From Calliopsis andreniformis (taxonomy: Eukaryota > Arthropoda > Insecta > Hymenoptera > Andrenidae), in NCBI RefSeq assembly GCF_051401765.1, contig NW_027480423.1, positions 11,780,001-11,844,000 on the forward strand: DNA of 64,000 nucleotides, written 5' to 3'. A model generated the notes under the pieces. It was not told where the DNA came from and did not search any database. It was given only the letters and a program-made list of their open reading frames with translations. Position 1 is the first letter of the stretch. Every line of letters begins with the position of its first letter. A program made the translations under genes and the position numbers. This document shows, one piece after another, positions 37,901 through 50,325 of this stretch.

Positions 37901-40532
37901 GCCCTACCTATTCGATCTGGTGGAGCAACACCCTGGAGTGAAGCCTAGGTTGTCCGGAACGTAGATATGACCATAACCTTCACACAGGTTGCAATTATTC
38001 GTTTTATACGATTGAAAGGCTGTTGTATTTATTTTGTAGTTTATGCTTCTGGCGTTGAATTCCAAGGCCCTAACACTTCGACCTGGTGGAGCAATGCCTC
38101 AGAGTTAAGTCTAGGATGCCGGAAACATCGAAGTGATTATTAATTTCTCACTGGTTGCAACTACTCATGCTAAACGATGGAAAAACTGTTGCATTTTTAT
38201 TGTTTTTCTGCTTCTGGCTTTGACTTCTAAGGTCCTAGCTATTCGATCAGGTGAGGCAACCTCCAAGAGGGAAGCCTATGTTGCCCGGAACGTAGAAATG
38301 ACCATAACTTTCACACTGGGTGCAATTATTCGTTTTATACGATGGAAAAGCTATTGTATTTATATTGTATTTTATGCTCCTGGCGTTGACTTCTTAGGCC
38401 CTAAGTATTCGATCTTGTGGAGCAATGCCTCATAGTTAAGTCTGGGATGCCCGAAACGGCGAAATGATCGTTACTTTCACACTGGTTGCAATTATTCATG
38501 CTATACGATTGAAGAACTGTTGCATTTTAATTGTATATTCTGCTTCTGTATTTGAATTCTAAGGTCCTAGCTATTCGATCTGGTGGGGCAACGCCTCAGA
38601 GTTAAGCCTAGGATGCCCGAAACGTCGAAATGGTCATTACTTTCGCACTGGTTGCAATTATCCCTGTTATACGATGGTAAAACTGTTGTATTTTTATTGT
38701 ATTGTATGCTTCAGGCGATGACTTCTAAGGCCCTAACTATTCGATCTGGTGTAGCAACGCACTAGGGTGAAGCCTAGGTTGCCCGGAACGTGGAAATGAC
38801 CATAACTTTCACACTGTTTGCCATTATTCGTTTTATACGATGGAAAAGCTGTTGTATTTATATCATATTTTATGCTTCTGGCGTTGACTTCTTATGTCCC
38901 AACTATTCTATCTGGTGGAACGACGCCCTCGGGTCAAGCCTAGGTTGCCCGGAACGTAGAAGTGACCATTACTTTCACACTGGTAGCAATTATACGTTTT
39001 ATACGATGGAAAGACTGTTGTATTTATTTTGTAGTTTATGCTTATGGCGTTGATTTCTAAGGCCCTAACTCTTCGATCCGGTGGAGCAACGCCTCAGAGT
39101 TAAGCCTAGGATGCGCGAAACGTCGATATGATCATTACTTACGCACTGGTTGCAATTAGTCATGCTATACGATGGAAAAACTGTTGCATTTTTTTGTATT
39201 TTATGCTTCTGGCGTTGACTTCTAAGGCCGTAGCTATTAGCTGTGGTGGAGCAACGCCCTACAGTGACGTCTAGGTTGCCCGGAACGTAGAAATGACCAT
39301 TACTTTCACAATGTTTGCAATTATTCGTTTTATACGATGGAAAAGCTGTAGTATTTATATCGTATTTTATGCTTCTGGCGTTGACCTCTTAGGCCCTAAC
39401 TATTCCGTCTGGTGGAACAACGCCCTGGAGTGAAGCCTAGGTTGCCCGGAACGTAGAAATGACCATAACTTTCACACTGGTAGCAATTATTCGTTTTATA
39501 CATGGAAAAACTGTTCTATTTATCTTGTATTTTATGCTTTCGGCGTTGACTTCTAAGGCCCTACCTATCCGATCTGGCGGAGCAACGCCCTCGAGTGAAG
39601 CCTAGGTTGCCCGGAACGTAGAAATGACCATAAGTTCACACTGGTTGCTATTATTCGTCTTATACAATGAAAAAACTGTTATATTTATGTTGCATTTTAT
39701 GCTTCTGGCGTTGACTTCTTAGGCCCTAACTATTCGATCTGTTGGAACAACGCCCTAGAGTGAAGCCTGCGATGCCCGGAACGTAGAAATGATCATTACC
39801 TTCACGCTTGTTGCAATTATTCCTGTTATACGATGAAAAAACTGTTGTATTTTTATTGCTTTTTTAACTTCAGGCGTTGACTTCTAAGGCCGTAGCTATT
39901 AGCTGTGGTGGAGCAACGCCCTACACTGACGTCTAGGTTGCCCGGAACGTAGAAATGACCATTACTTTCACAATGTTTGCAATTATTCACTTTATACAAT
40001 GGAAAAACTGTTGTACTTATATCGTATTTTATTCTTCTGGCGTTGACTTCTTAGGCCCTGTCTGTTCGATCTGGTGGAACAGCGCCCTAGAATGAAGCCT
40101 AGGTAGCCCGGAACGTAGAAATGACTATTACTTTCACACTGTTTACAAATATACATTATATACGATGGAAAAGCTGTTGAACTTATATTGTAATTTATGC
40201 TTCGGGCGTTGACTTCTAAGGCCCTAGCTATTCGATCTGGTGGAGCAACGGCCTGGAGTGAAGCCTAGGTTGCCCGGAACGTAGAAATGACCATAACTTT
40301 CACAATGGTTGCCATTATTCGTTTTATACGATGGAAAAGCTGTTGTATTTATATCGTATTTTATGCTTCTGGCGTCGCCTTCTTAGGCCCCAACTATTCC
40401 ATCTGGTGGAGCAACGCCCTAGGGTGAGGCCTAGGTTGACCGGAACGTAGAAATGACCATTACCTTCACTCTGGTTGCAATTATTCCTGTTATACGATGG
40501 AAATACTGTTGCATCTTTATTGTATTTTATGC
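37901..40532 (+). repeat. 2.6-kb HOR B segment, copy 1
   Basis: Matches 42044-44675 with a constant offset of 4143 bp (25 monomers minus seven bases). I noticed roughly 15-18 differences over 2632 bp, for example cttatgtccc near 38892 against cttaggtccc, gttgatttc near 39049 against gttgacttc, tatacaatga near 39662 against tatacgatga, and cactctgg near 40467 against cacactgg. It is therefore less similar than the 39-monomer copies. Confidence 0.9.
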
Positions 40533-42043
40533 ATCTGGCGTTGACTTCTTAGGCCCCAACTATTCGATCTGGTGGAGCAACGTCCTAGAGTGAAGCCTAG
40601 GTTGCCCGGAACGTACAAATGACCATAACATTCACACTGGTTACCATTATTCGTTTTATACGATGGAAAAGCTGTTGTATTTATATCGTATTTTATGCTT
40701 CTGGGGCTGACTTCTTAGGCCCTAACTATTCGATCTGGTGGAACAACGCCCTAGAGTGAAGCCTGCGATGCCCGGAACGTAGAAATGATCATTAGCTTCA
40801 CGCTTGTTGCAATTATTCCTGTTATACGATGAAAAAACTGTTGTATTTTTATTGCATTTTTTCCTTCAGGCGTTGACTTCTAAGGCCGTAGCTATTCGAT
40901 GTGGTGGAGCAACGTCCTAGAGTGACGTCTAGGTTGCCCGGAACGTAGAAATGACCATTACTTTCACACTGTTTGCAAATATACATTAGATACGATGGAA
41001 ACGCTGTTGCATTTATATTGTATTTTATGCTTCTGGCGTTGACTTCTTAGGCCCTAACTATTTGGTCTGGTGGAGCAACGCCCTAGAGTGACGCTTAGGT
41101 TGCCCGGAACGTCGAACGTACCATTACCTTCACACTGGTTGCAATTATTCCTGTTATACGATAGAAAAGCTGTTGCATCTTTATTGTATTTTATGCTTCT
41201 GGCGTTGACTTCTTAGGACCTAACCATTCGATCTGGTGGAGCAACGCCCTAGAGTGAAACCTAGGTTACACGGAACGTAGAAATGACCATTACTTTCACA
41301 ATGTTTGCAATTATTCGTTTTATACGATGGAAAAGCTGTAGTATTTATATCGTATTTTATGCTTCTGGCGTTGACCTCTTAGGCCCTAACTATTCCATCT
41401 GGTGGAACAACGCCCTGGAGTGAAGCCTAGGTTGCCCGGAACGTAGAAATGACCATAACTTTCACACTGGTAGCAATTATTCGTTTTATACATGGAAAAA
41501 CTGTTCTATTTATCTTGTATTTTATGCTTTCGGCGTTGACTTCTAAGGCCCTACCTATCCGATCTGGCGGAGCAACGCCCTCGAGTGAAGCCTAGGTTGC
41601 CCGGAACGTAGAAATGACCATAACTTTCACACTGTTTGCCATTATTCGTTTTATACGATGGAAGAGCTGTTGTATTTATATCGTATTTTATGCTTCTGGC
41701 GTTGACTCCTTAGGCCCTAACTATTCCATCTGGTGGAACAACGCACTAGGGTGAAGCCTAGGTTGCCCGGAACGTAGAAATGACCATAGCTTTCACACTG
41801 GTAGCAATTATTCGTTTTATACTTGTAAGAACTGTTCTATTTATTTTGTATTTTATGCTTCTGGCGTTGACTTCTAAGGCCCTAAATATTCGATCTGGTG
41901 GTAGACGCCCTAGAGTGAAGCCTAGGTTGCCCGGAACGTAGAAATGACCATTACTTTCACACTGGTTGCAATTATTCCTGTTATACGATGGAAAAACTCT
42001 TTTATATTTATCGTATTTTTAGCTTCGGGCGTTGACTTGTATG
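40533..42043 (+). repeat. HOR B spacer between the two 2.6-kb copies
   Basis: About nine family B monomers, including a truncated cassette with gatcattagcttcacgc near 40790, the marker monomer at 41527, and a run at 41620-41930 that matches about 26370-26680. The monomer ending near 41908 lacks one base (ggtagacgccc against ggtagaacgccc). Confidence 0.8.
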
Positions 42044-44675
42044 GCCCTACCTATTCGATCTGGTGGAGCAACACCCTGGAGTGAAGCCTAGGTTGTCCGG
42101 AACGTAGATATGACCATAACCTTCACACAGGTTGCAATTATTCGTTTTATACGATTGAAAGGCTGTTGTATTTATTTTGTAGTTTATGCTTCTGGCGTTG
42201 AATTCCAAGGCCCTAACACTTCGACCTGGTGGAGCAATGCCTCAGAGTTAAGTCTAGGATGCCGGAAACATCGAAGTGATTATTAATTTCTCACTGGTTG
42301 CAACTACTCATGCTAAACGATGGAAAAACTGTTGCATTTTTATTGTTTTTCTGCTTCTGGCTTTGACTTCTAAGGTCCTAGCTATTCGATCAGGTGAGGC
42401 AACCTCCAAGAGGGAAGCCTATGTTGCCCGGAACGTAGAAATGACCATAACTTTCACACTGGGTGCAATTATTCGTTTTATACGATGGAAAAGCTATTGT
42501 ATTTATATTGTATTTTATGCTCCTGGCGTTGACTTCTTAGGCCCTAAGTATTCGATCTTGTGGAGCAATGCCTCATAGTTAAGTCTGGGATGCCCGAAAC
42601 GGCGAAATGATCGTTACTTTCACACTGGTTGCAATTATTCATGCTATACGATTGAAGAACTGTTGCATTTTAATTGTATATTCTGCTTCTGTATTTGAAT
42701 TCTAAGGTCCTAGCTATTCGATCTGGTGGGGCAACGCCTCAGAGTTAAGCCTAGGATGCCCGAAACGTCGAAATGGTCATTACTTTCGCACTGGTTGCAA
42801 TTATCCCTGTTATACGATGGTAAAACTGTTGTATTTTTATTGTATTGTATGCTTCAGGCGATGACTTCTAAGGCCCTAACTATTCGATCTGGTGTAGCAA
42901 CGCACTAGGGTGAAGCCTAGGTTGCCCGGAACGTGGAAATGACCATAACTTTCACACTGTTTGCCATTATTCGTTTTATACGATGGAAAGGCTGTTGCAT
43001 TTATATCATATTTTATGCTTCTGGCGTTGACTTCTTAGGTCCCAACTATTCCATCTGGTGGAACGACGCCCTCGGGTCAAGCCTAGGTTGCCCGGAACGT
43101 AGAAGTGACCATTACTTTCACACTGGTAGCAATTATACGTTTTATACGATGGAAAGACTGTTGTATTTATTTTGTAGTTTATGCTTATGGCGTTGACTTC
43201 TAAGGCCCTAACTCTTCGATCCGGTGGAGCAACGCCTCAGAGTTAAGCCTAGGATGTGCGAAACGTCGATATGATCATTACTTACGCACTGGTTGCAATT
43301 AGTCATGCTATACGATGGAAAAACTGTTGCATTTTTTTGTATTTTATGCTTCTGGCGTTGACTTCTAAGGCCGTAGCTATTAGCTGTGGTGGAGCAACGC
43401 CCTACAGTGACGTCTAGATTGCCCGGAACGTAGAAATGACCATTACTTTCACAATGTTTGCAATTATTCGTTTTATACGATGGAAAAGCTGTAGTATTTA
43501 TATCGTATTTTATGCTTCTGGCGTTGACCTCTTAGGCCCTAACTATTCCGTCTGGTGGAACAACGCCCTGGAGTGAAGCCTAGGTTGCCCGGAACGTAGA
43601 AATGACCATAACTTTCACACTGGTAGCAATTATTCGTTTTATACATGGAAAAACTGTTCTATTTATCTTGTATTTTATGCTTTCGGCGTTGACTTCTAAG
43701 GCCCTACCTATCCGATCTGGCGGAGCAACGCCCTCGAGTGAAGCCTAGGTTGCCCGGAACGTAGAAATGACCATAACTTCACACTGGTTGCTATTATTCG
43801 TCTTATACGATGAAAAAACTGTTATATTTATGTTGCATTTTATGCTTCTGGCGTTGACTTCTTAGGCCCTAACTATTCGATCTGTTGGAACAACGCCCTA
43901 GAGTGAAGCCTGCGATGCCCGGAACGTAGAAATGATCATTACCTTCACGCTTGTTGCAATTATTCCTGTTATACGATGAAAAAACTGTTGTATTTTTATT
44001 GCTTTTTTAACTTCAGGCGTTGACTTCTAAGGCCGTAGCTATTAGCTGTGGTGGAGCAACGCCCTACACTGACGTCTAGGTTGCCCGGAACGTAGAAATG
44101 ACCATTACTTTCACAATGTTTGCAATTATTCACTTTATACAATGGAAAAACTGTTGTACTTATATCGTATTTTATTCTTCTGGCGTTGACTTCTTAGGCC
44201 CTGTCTGTTCGATCTGGTGGAACAGCGCCCTAGAATGAAGCCTAGGTAGCCCGGAACGTAGAAATGACTATTACTTTCACACTGTTTGCAAATATACATT
44301 ATATACGATGGAAAAGCTGTTGCACTTATATTGTAATTGATGCTTCGGGCGTTGACTTCTAAGGCCCTAGCCATTCGATCTGGTGGAGCAACGGCCTAGA
44401 GTGAAGCCTAGGTTGCCCGGAACGTAGAAATGACCATAACTTTCACAATGGTTGCCATTATTCGTTTTATACGGTGGAAAAGCTGTTGTATTTATATCGT
44501 ATTTTATGCTTCTGGCGTCGACTTCTTAGGCCCCAACTATTCCATCTGGTGGAGCAACGCCCTAGGGTGAGGCCTAGGTTGCCCGGAACGTAGAAATGAC
44601 CATTACCTTCACACTGGTTGCAATTATTCCTGTTATACGATGGAAATACTGTTGCATCTTTATTGTATTTTATGC
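42044..44675 (+). repeat. 2.6-kb HOR B segment, copy 2
   Basis: Second copy of 37901-40532. Identity ends abruptly at tttatgc (44675): copy 1 continues with atctggcg, while this copy switches to tcgggcgttgacttctatgg, the start of a segment shared with 33.1 kb. Confidence 0.9.
44461..44477 (+). other. CENP-B-box-like motif, 8 of 9 core bases
   Basis: Same CGGT variant, in the second copy of the 2.6-kb segment. The first copy (about 40318) has CGAT, so the change arose after that duplication or was lost there. Confidence 0.3.
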
Positions 44676-45060
44676 TCGGGCGTTGACTTCTATGGCCCTA
44701 CCTATTCGATCTGGTGGAGCAACACCCTACAGTGAAGCCTAGTTTGTCAGGAACGTAGATATGACCATAACCTTCACACAGGTTGCAATTATTCGTTTTA
44801 TACGATTGAAAGACTGTTGCATTTATTTTGTAGTTTATGCTTCTGGCGTTGAATTCCAAGGCCCTAACACTTCGACCTGGTGGAGCAATGCCTCAGAGTT
44901 AAGTCTAGGATGCCCGAAACGTCGAAATGATCATTAATTTCTCACTGGTTGCAACTATTCATGCCATACGATGGAAAAACTGTTGCATTTTTATTGTTTT
45001 TTCTGCTTCTGGCTTTGACTTCTAAGGTCCTAGCTATTCGATCAGGTGAGGCAACGTCCA
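44676..45060 (+). repeat. Fragment shared with 33.08-33.45 kb
   Basis: The marker ggcgttgact following tgctcg lies at 44679 and at 33081, offset 11598. The match continues through the gtttgtcaggaacg, cgacctggtggagcaatg and caacgtccaagag variants, then stops near 45060. It is the right-hand edge of clear family B sequence. Confidence 0.85.
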
Positions 45061-47114
45061 AGAGTGAAGCCTAGGTTGCCCGGAACGTAGAAATGACCAT
45101 AAGTTTCATACTGGTTGCAATTATTCGTTTTTTACGATGGAAAAACTGTTGTATTTATATTGCATTTTATGCTTCGGGCGTTGACTTCTAAGGCCCTAAC
45201 TGTTTGATCTGGTGGAGCAACGCCCTGGGGTGAAGCCTAGGTTGCCCGGAACGTAGAAATGACCATAACTTTTAAACTGGTAGCAATTATTCGTTTTATA
45301 CGATGGAAGAGCTGTTGTATATATATTGTATTTTATGCCTCTGGCGTTGACCTCTTAGGCCCTAACTATTCCATCTGGTGGAACAACGCACTAGGGTGAT
45401 GCCTAGGTTGCCCGGAACGTAGAAATGACCATAACTTTCACACTGGTTGCAATTATTCGTTTTATACATGTAAGAACTGTTCTATTTATTTTGTATTTTA
45501 TGCTTCTGGCGTTGACTTCTAAGGCCCTAACTGTTTGATCTGGTGGAGCAACGCCCTGGGGTGAAGCCTAGGTTGCCCGCAACGTAGAAATGACCATAAC
45601 TTTTAAACTGGTAGCAATTATTCGTTTTATACGATGGAAGAGCTGTTGTATTTATATTGTATTTTATGCCTCTGGCGTTGACTTCTAAGGCCGTAGCTAT
45701 TAGATGTGGTGGAGCAACGCCCTAGAGTGAAACCTAGGTTGCCCTGAACGTAGAAATAACCATTACTTTCACACTGGTTGCAATTATTCCTGTTATACAA
45801 TGGAAAAACTGTTGTATTTTTATTGTATTTTGTGCTTCTGGCGTTTAATTCTAAGTCCCTAGCTATTCGATATGGTGGAGCAATGCCCTAGAATGAAGCC
45901 TAGGTTGCCCGGATCGTAGAAATGACCATTACTTTGACACTGGTTGCAATTATTCATTTTATACGATGGAAAAGCTGTTGTATTTATATTGAATTTTATG
46001 CTTCCGGCGTTGACTTCTAAGGCCCTAACTATTCAATCTGTTGGAGCAACGCCCTAGGGTGAAGCCTAGGTTGCCCGGAAAGTAGAAACGACGTTAACCT
46101 TCATACTTGTTGCAATTATTCGTTTTATACGATGGAAAAACTGTTTTATTTATTTTGTATTTTAAGCCACGGGCGTTGAGTTCTAAGGTCCTAACTATTC
46201 GATCTAGCGGAGCAACGCCCTCGAGTGAAGCCTAGGTTGCCCGGAACGTAGAAATGACCATCACTTTCAAACTGGTTGCAATTAATCCTGTTATACGATG
46301 GAAAAACAGTTGTATTTATATTGCATTTTATGCTTCTGGCGTTCACTTCCTAGGCCCTAACTATTCGATCTGGTGGAACAACGGCCTAGGGTGAAGCCTA
46401 CGTTGCCCGGAACGTAGAAATGACCATAACTTTTACACTGGTAGCAATTATTCGTTTTATACAATGGAAAAACTGTTCTATTTACCTTGTATTTAATGCT
46501 TCGGGCGTTGGCTCCGAAGGCCCTAACTGTTTGATCTGGTAGAGCAACGCCCTAGAGTGAAGCCTAGGTTGGCTGGAACGTAGAAATGACCATAACTTTC
46601 ACACTGGCTGCTATTATTCGTTTTATACGATGGAAAAACTGTTATATTTATATTGTATTTTATGCTTCTGGCGTTGACTTCTTAGGCCCTAACTATTCGA
46701 TCTGGTGGAACAACGCCCTAGAGTGAAGCCTAGGTTGCCTGGAACGTAGAAATGACCATCACTTTCACACGGGTTGCCATTATGCCTGTTATAGGATGGA
46801 AAGACGGTTGTATTTTTATTGTATTTTATACTTCAGGCGTCGACTTCTGAGGCTGTAGCTATTCGATGTGGTGGAAGAACGCCATAGAGTGTAGCCTAGG
46901 TTGCCCGGAACGTAGAAATGACCATAAGTTTCATACTGGTTGCAATTATTCGTTTTATACGATGGAAAAACTGTTGTATTTATATTGCATGTTATGCTTC
47001 TGGCGTTCACTTCTTAGGACCTAACTATTCGATCTGGTGGAGCAACGCCCTAGAGTGAAGCCTAGGATGCCCGGAACGTAGAAATGACCAGAACATTCAC
47101 ACTGGTTGCTATTA

Positions 47115-47131
47115 TTCGTTTTATACGGTGG
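47115..47131 (+). other. CENP-B-box-like motif, 8 of 9 core bases
   Basis: CGGT variant in the diverged zone, in a monomer with ctattattcg upstream. Confidence 0.3.
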
Positions 47132-47778
47132 AAAAACTGTTATATTTATTTTGTATTTTATGCTTCTGGCGTTGACTTCTTAGTCCCTAACTTCTCGGTC
47201 TGGTGGAGCAACGCCCTAGAGTGAAGCCTAGGTTGCCCGGAACGTAGAAATGAACATAACATTCACACTGGTAGCAATTATTCGTCTTTTACGATGGAAA
47301 AACTGTTCTATTTGTTTTGTATTTTATGATTCGGGCGTTGACTTCTATGGCCCTACCTATTCGATCTGGTGGAGTAACACCATACAGTCAAGCCTAGGTT
47401 GCCCGGAACGTAGAAATGAAAATAACATTCACACTGGTTGCAATTACTCCTGTTATACGATGGAAAAGCTGTTTTATTTATATTGTATTTTATGCTTCTG
47501 ACCTTGACTTCTAAGGCCGTAGCTATTAGTTGTGGTGGAGCAACGCCCTAAAGTGGCGCCTAGGGTAATCGGAACGTAGAAGTGACCATAACTTCCACAC
47601 TGGTTGCAATTATTCATTAAATATGATGGAAAAGCTGTTGTATTTATATCGTATTTTATGCTTCGGGCGTTGACTTCTTAGGTCCTAACATTTCGATCTG
47701 GTGGAGCAACGCCCTACAGTGAAGCCTAGGTTGCCCGGAACGTAGATATGACCATAACCTTCACAGAGGTTGCAATTA

Positions 47779-47795
47779 TTCGTTTTATACGGTGT
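47779..47795 (+). other. CENP-B-box-like motif, 8 of 9 core bases
   Basis: CGGT variant in the diverged zone, followed by gtaaagg in place of the usual ggaaaag. Confidence 0.3.
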
Positions 47796-49334
47796 AAAGG
47801 CTGTTGTGTTTATTTTGTATTTTATTTTTCTGGTGTTGACTTCTTAGGCCCTAACTATTCGATCTGGAGGAACAACGCCGTAGAGTGAAGTCTAGGTTGC
47901 CCGGAACGTAGAAATGACCGTTACTTTCACACTGTTTGCAATTATTCCTTTTATACGATGGAAAAGCTGTTGTATTTATATCGTATTTTATGCTCCTGGC
48001 GTTGACTTCTAAGGACCTGACTATTGGATCTGGTGGAGCAACGCCCTAGGTTGAAGCCTAGGTTGCCCGGAACGTAGAAATGATCATTACTTTTCCACTG
48101 GTTTCAATTATTCGTTTTATACGATGGAAAAACTGTTGCATCTTTATTGTATTTTATGCCTCTGGGGTTGACTTCCAAGGCCCTAACTATTCGATCTGGT
48201 GGAGCAACGCCCTAGAGTGAAGTCTAGGTTGCCCGGCACGTAGAAATGACCATAACTTTCACACTGGTAGCAATTATTCGTTTTATACAATGGAAAAACT
48301 GTTCTATTTATTTTGTAGTTTATGCTACGGGCGTTGACTTCTAAGGCCCTAACCATTCGATCTGGTGGAGCAACGCCCTAGAGTGAACCCTAGGATGCCC
48401 GGAACGTAGAAATGACCAGAACATTCACACTGGTTGCTATTATTCGTTTTATACGATGGAAAAACTGTTATACTTGTATTGTATTTTATGCTGCTGGCGT
48501 TCAGTTCTTAGGCCCTAACTATTTGATCTGGTGGCACAACGCCCTGGGGTGAAGCCTAGGTTGCCCGGAACATAGAAATGACCATAACTTTCACACTGGT
48601 TGCTACTATTCGTTTTATACGATGGAAAAACTGTTGTATTTATATTGTATTTTATGCTTCTGGCGTGGACTACTAAGGCACAAACTATTCCATCTGGTGG
48701 AGCAACGCCCTAGGGTGAAGCCTAGGTTGCCCGAAAAGTAGGAAAGACAATAAATTTCACACTGGTTGCAATTATTCGTTTTATACGATTGAAAAGCTGT
48801 TGCATCTTTATTATATTTTATGCTACTGGCGTTGACTTCTTATGCCATAACTATTCGATCTGGTGGAGCAACGCCCTAGAGTGAAGCCTAGGTTGCCTGG
48901 AACTTACAAATGACCATCACTTTCAAACTGGTTGCACTTAATCCTTTTATACGATGGAAAAACTGTTGTATTTTTATTGAATTTTATGCTTCCGGCGTTG
49001 ACTTCTAAGGCCCTAACTATTCAATCTGTTGGAGCAACGCCCTAGGGTGAAGCCTAGGTTGCCCGGAAAGTAGAAATGACGTTAAACTTCATACTTGTTG
49101 CAATTGTTCGTTTTATACGATGGAAAAACTGTTGTATTTATATTGTTTTTTATGCTTCTGGCGTTGACTTCTAAGGCACTAACTATTCGATCTGGTGGAG
49201 CAACGCCCTAGAGTGAAACCGAGGTTGCCCGGAACGTAGAAATGACCACCACTTACAAACTGGTTGCAATTATTCCGGTTATATGGTGGAAGAACTGTTG
49301 TATTTTTATTGCATTTTATGCTTCGGGCATTGAC

Positions 49335-50325
49335 TTCTAAGGCCCTAACTATTCAATCTGTTGGAGCAACGCCCTAGGGTGTAGCCTAGGTTGCCCGGAA
49401 CGTAGAAATGACCATTACTTTCGCAATGTTTGCAATTATTCATTTTATACGATGGATAAAGTGTTGTACTTATATTGTATTTTATGCTTCTGGCGTTGAC
49501 TTCTTATGCCATAACTATTCGATCTGGTGGAGCAACGCCCTGGGGTGAACCCTAGGTTGCCCGGAACGTAGAAATGACCATTACTTTGACACTGGTTGCT
49601 ATTATTCGTTTTATACGATGGAAAAACTGTTCTATTTATTTTGTATTTTATGCTTCGGGCGTTGACTTCTAAGGCCCTAACTGTCTGATCTGGTGGAGCA
49701 ACGCCCTAGAGTGAAGCCTAGGTTGCCAGGAACGTAGAAATGACCATAACTTTCACACTGGATGCTATTATTCGTTCTATACGATGGAAAGACTGTTATA
49801 TTTATATTGTATCTTATGCTTCTGGCGTTGACTTCTTAGGCCCTAACAATTCGATCTGGTGGAACAACGCCCTAGAGTGAAGCCTAGGTTGCCTGGAACG
49901 TACAAATGACCATCACTTTCACACGGGTTGCAATTATTCCTGTTATAGGATGGAAAGACTGTTGCATCTTTATTGAATTTTATGCTTCTGGCGTTGACTT
50001 CTATGCCCCTAACTATTCTATCTGGTGGATCAACGCCCTAGAGTGAAGCCTAGGTTGCTCGGAATGTAAAAATTACCATAACATTCACACTGGTTGAAAT
50101 TATTCGTTTTATACGATGGAAGAGCTGTTGCATCTTTATTGCATTTTATGCTTCTGGCGTTGACTTCTAAGGCCCTAACTATTCGATCTGGTGGACGAAC
50201 GCCACAGAGTGAAGCCTAGGTTGCCCGGAACGTAGAAATGACCATAACTTTCATACTGGTTGCAATTATTCGTTTTATATGATGGAAGAACTGTTGTATT
50301 TATATTGTATTTAATGCTGCTGGCG
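49335..50325 (+). repeat. HOR C partial leading copy
   Basis: From 49335 the sequence follows the same monomer order as 51.0 kb (offset 1660, exactly ten monomers) and as 53.65-54.5 kb (offset 4315). The match with 54.2 kb includes the acacgggttg, ttataggatgg and gtaaaaattacc variants, so this part resembles copy 2 more than copy 1 near its end. Confidence 0.85.

Larger units (their letters stand above)
17230..44675 (+). repeat. HOR family B domain
   Basis: This is the largest homogenised block. A marker monomer carrying the ctttcggcg variant lies at 18828, 22307, 25290, 28769, 31751, 34567, 36886, 39537, 41527 and 43680. Spacings are 3479, 2983, 3479, 2982, 2816, 2319, 2651, 1990 and 2153 bp, that is about 21, 18, 21, 18, 17, 14, 16, 12 and 13 monomers. 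In most copies (the one at 41527 is an exception) the marker is followed by the same cassette: gcttctagcgttgac or gcttctggcgttgac, gatcattaccttcacgc, and later gcaaatatacattatatacg. The left half is regular and the right half is irregular, with gains and losses of whole monomers. Confidence 0.9.
45061..49334 (+). repeat. Diverged monomer zone between HOR B and HOR C
   Basis: About 26 monomers with many private differences and no multi-monomer period, except a two-monomer duplication: ggggtgaagcc with aacttttaaactgg occurs near 45230 and again near 45560, offset about 332 bp. It includes two of the best CENP-B-box-like sites (47115 and 47779). Frames at 46816-47010 (minus) and 47250-47501 are chance openings. 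Nothing but satellite is seen. Confidence 0.85.
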
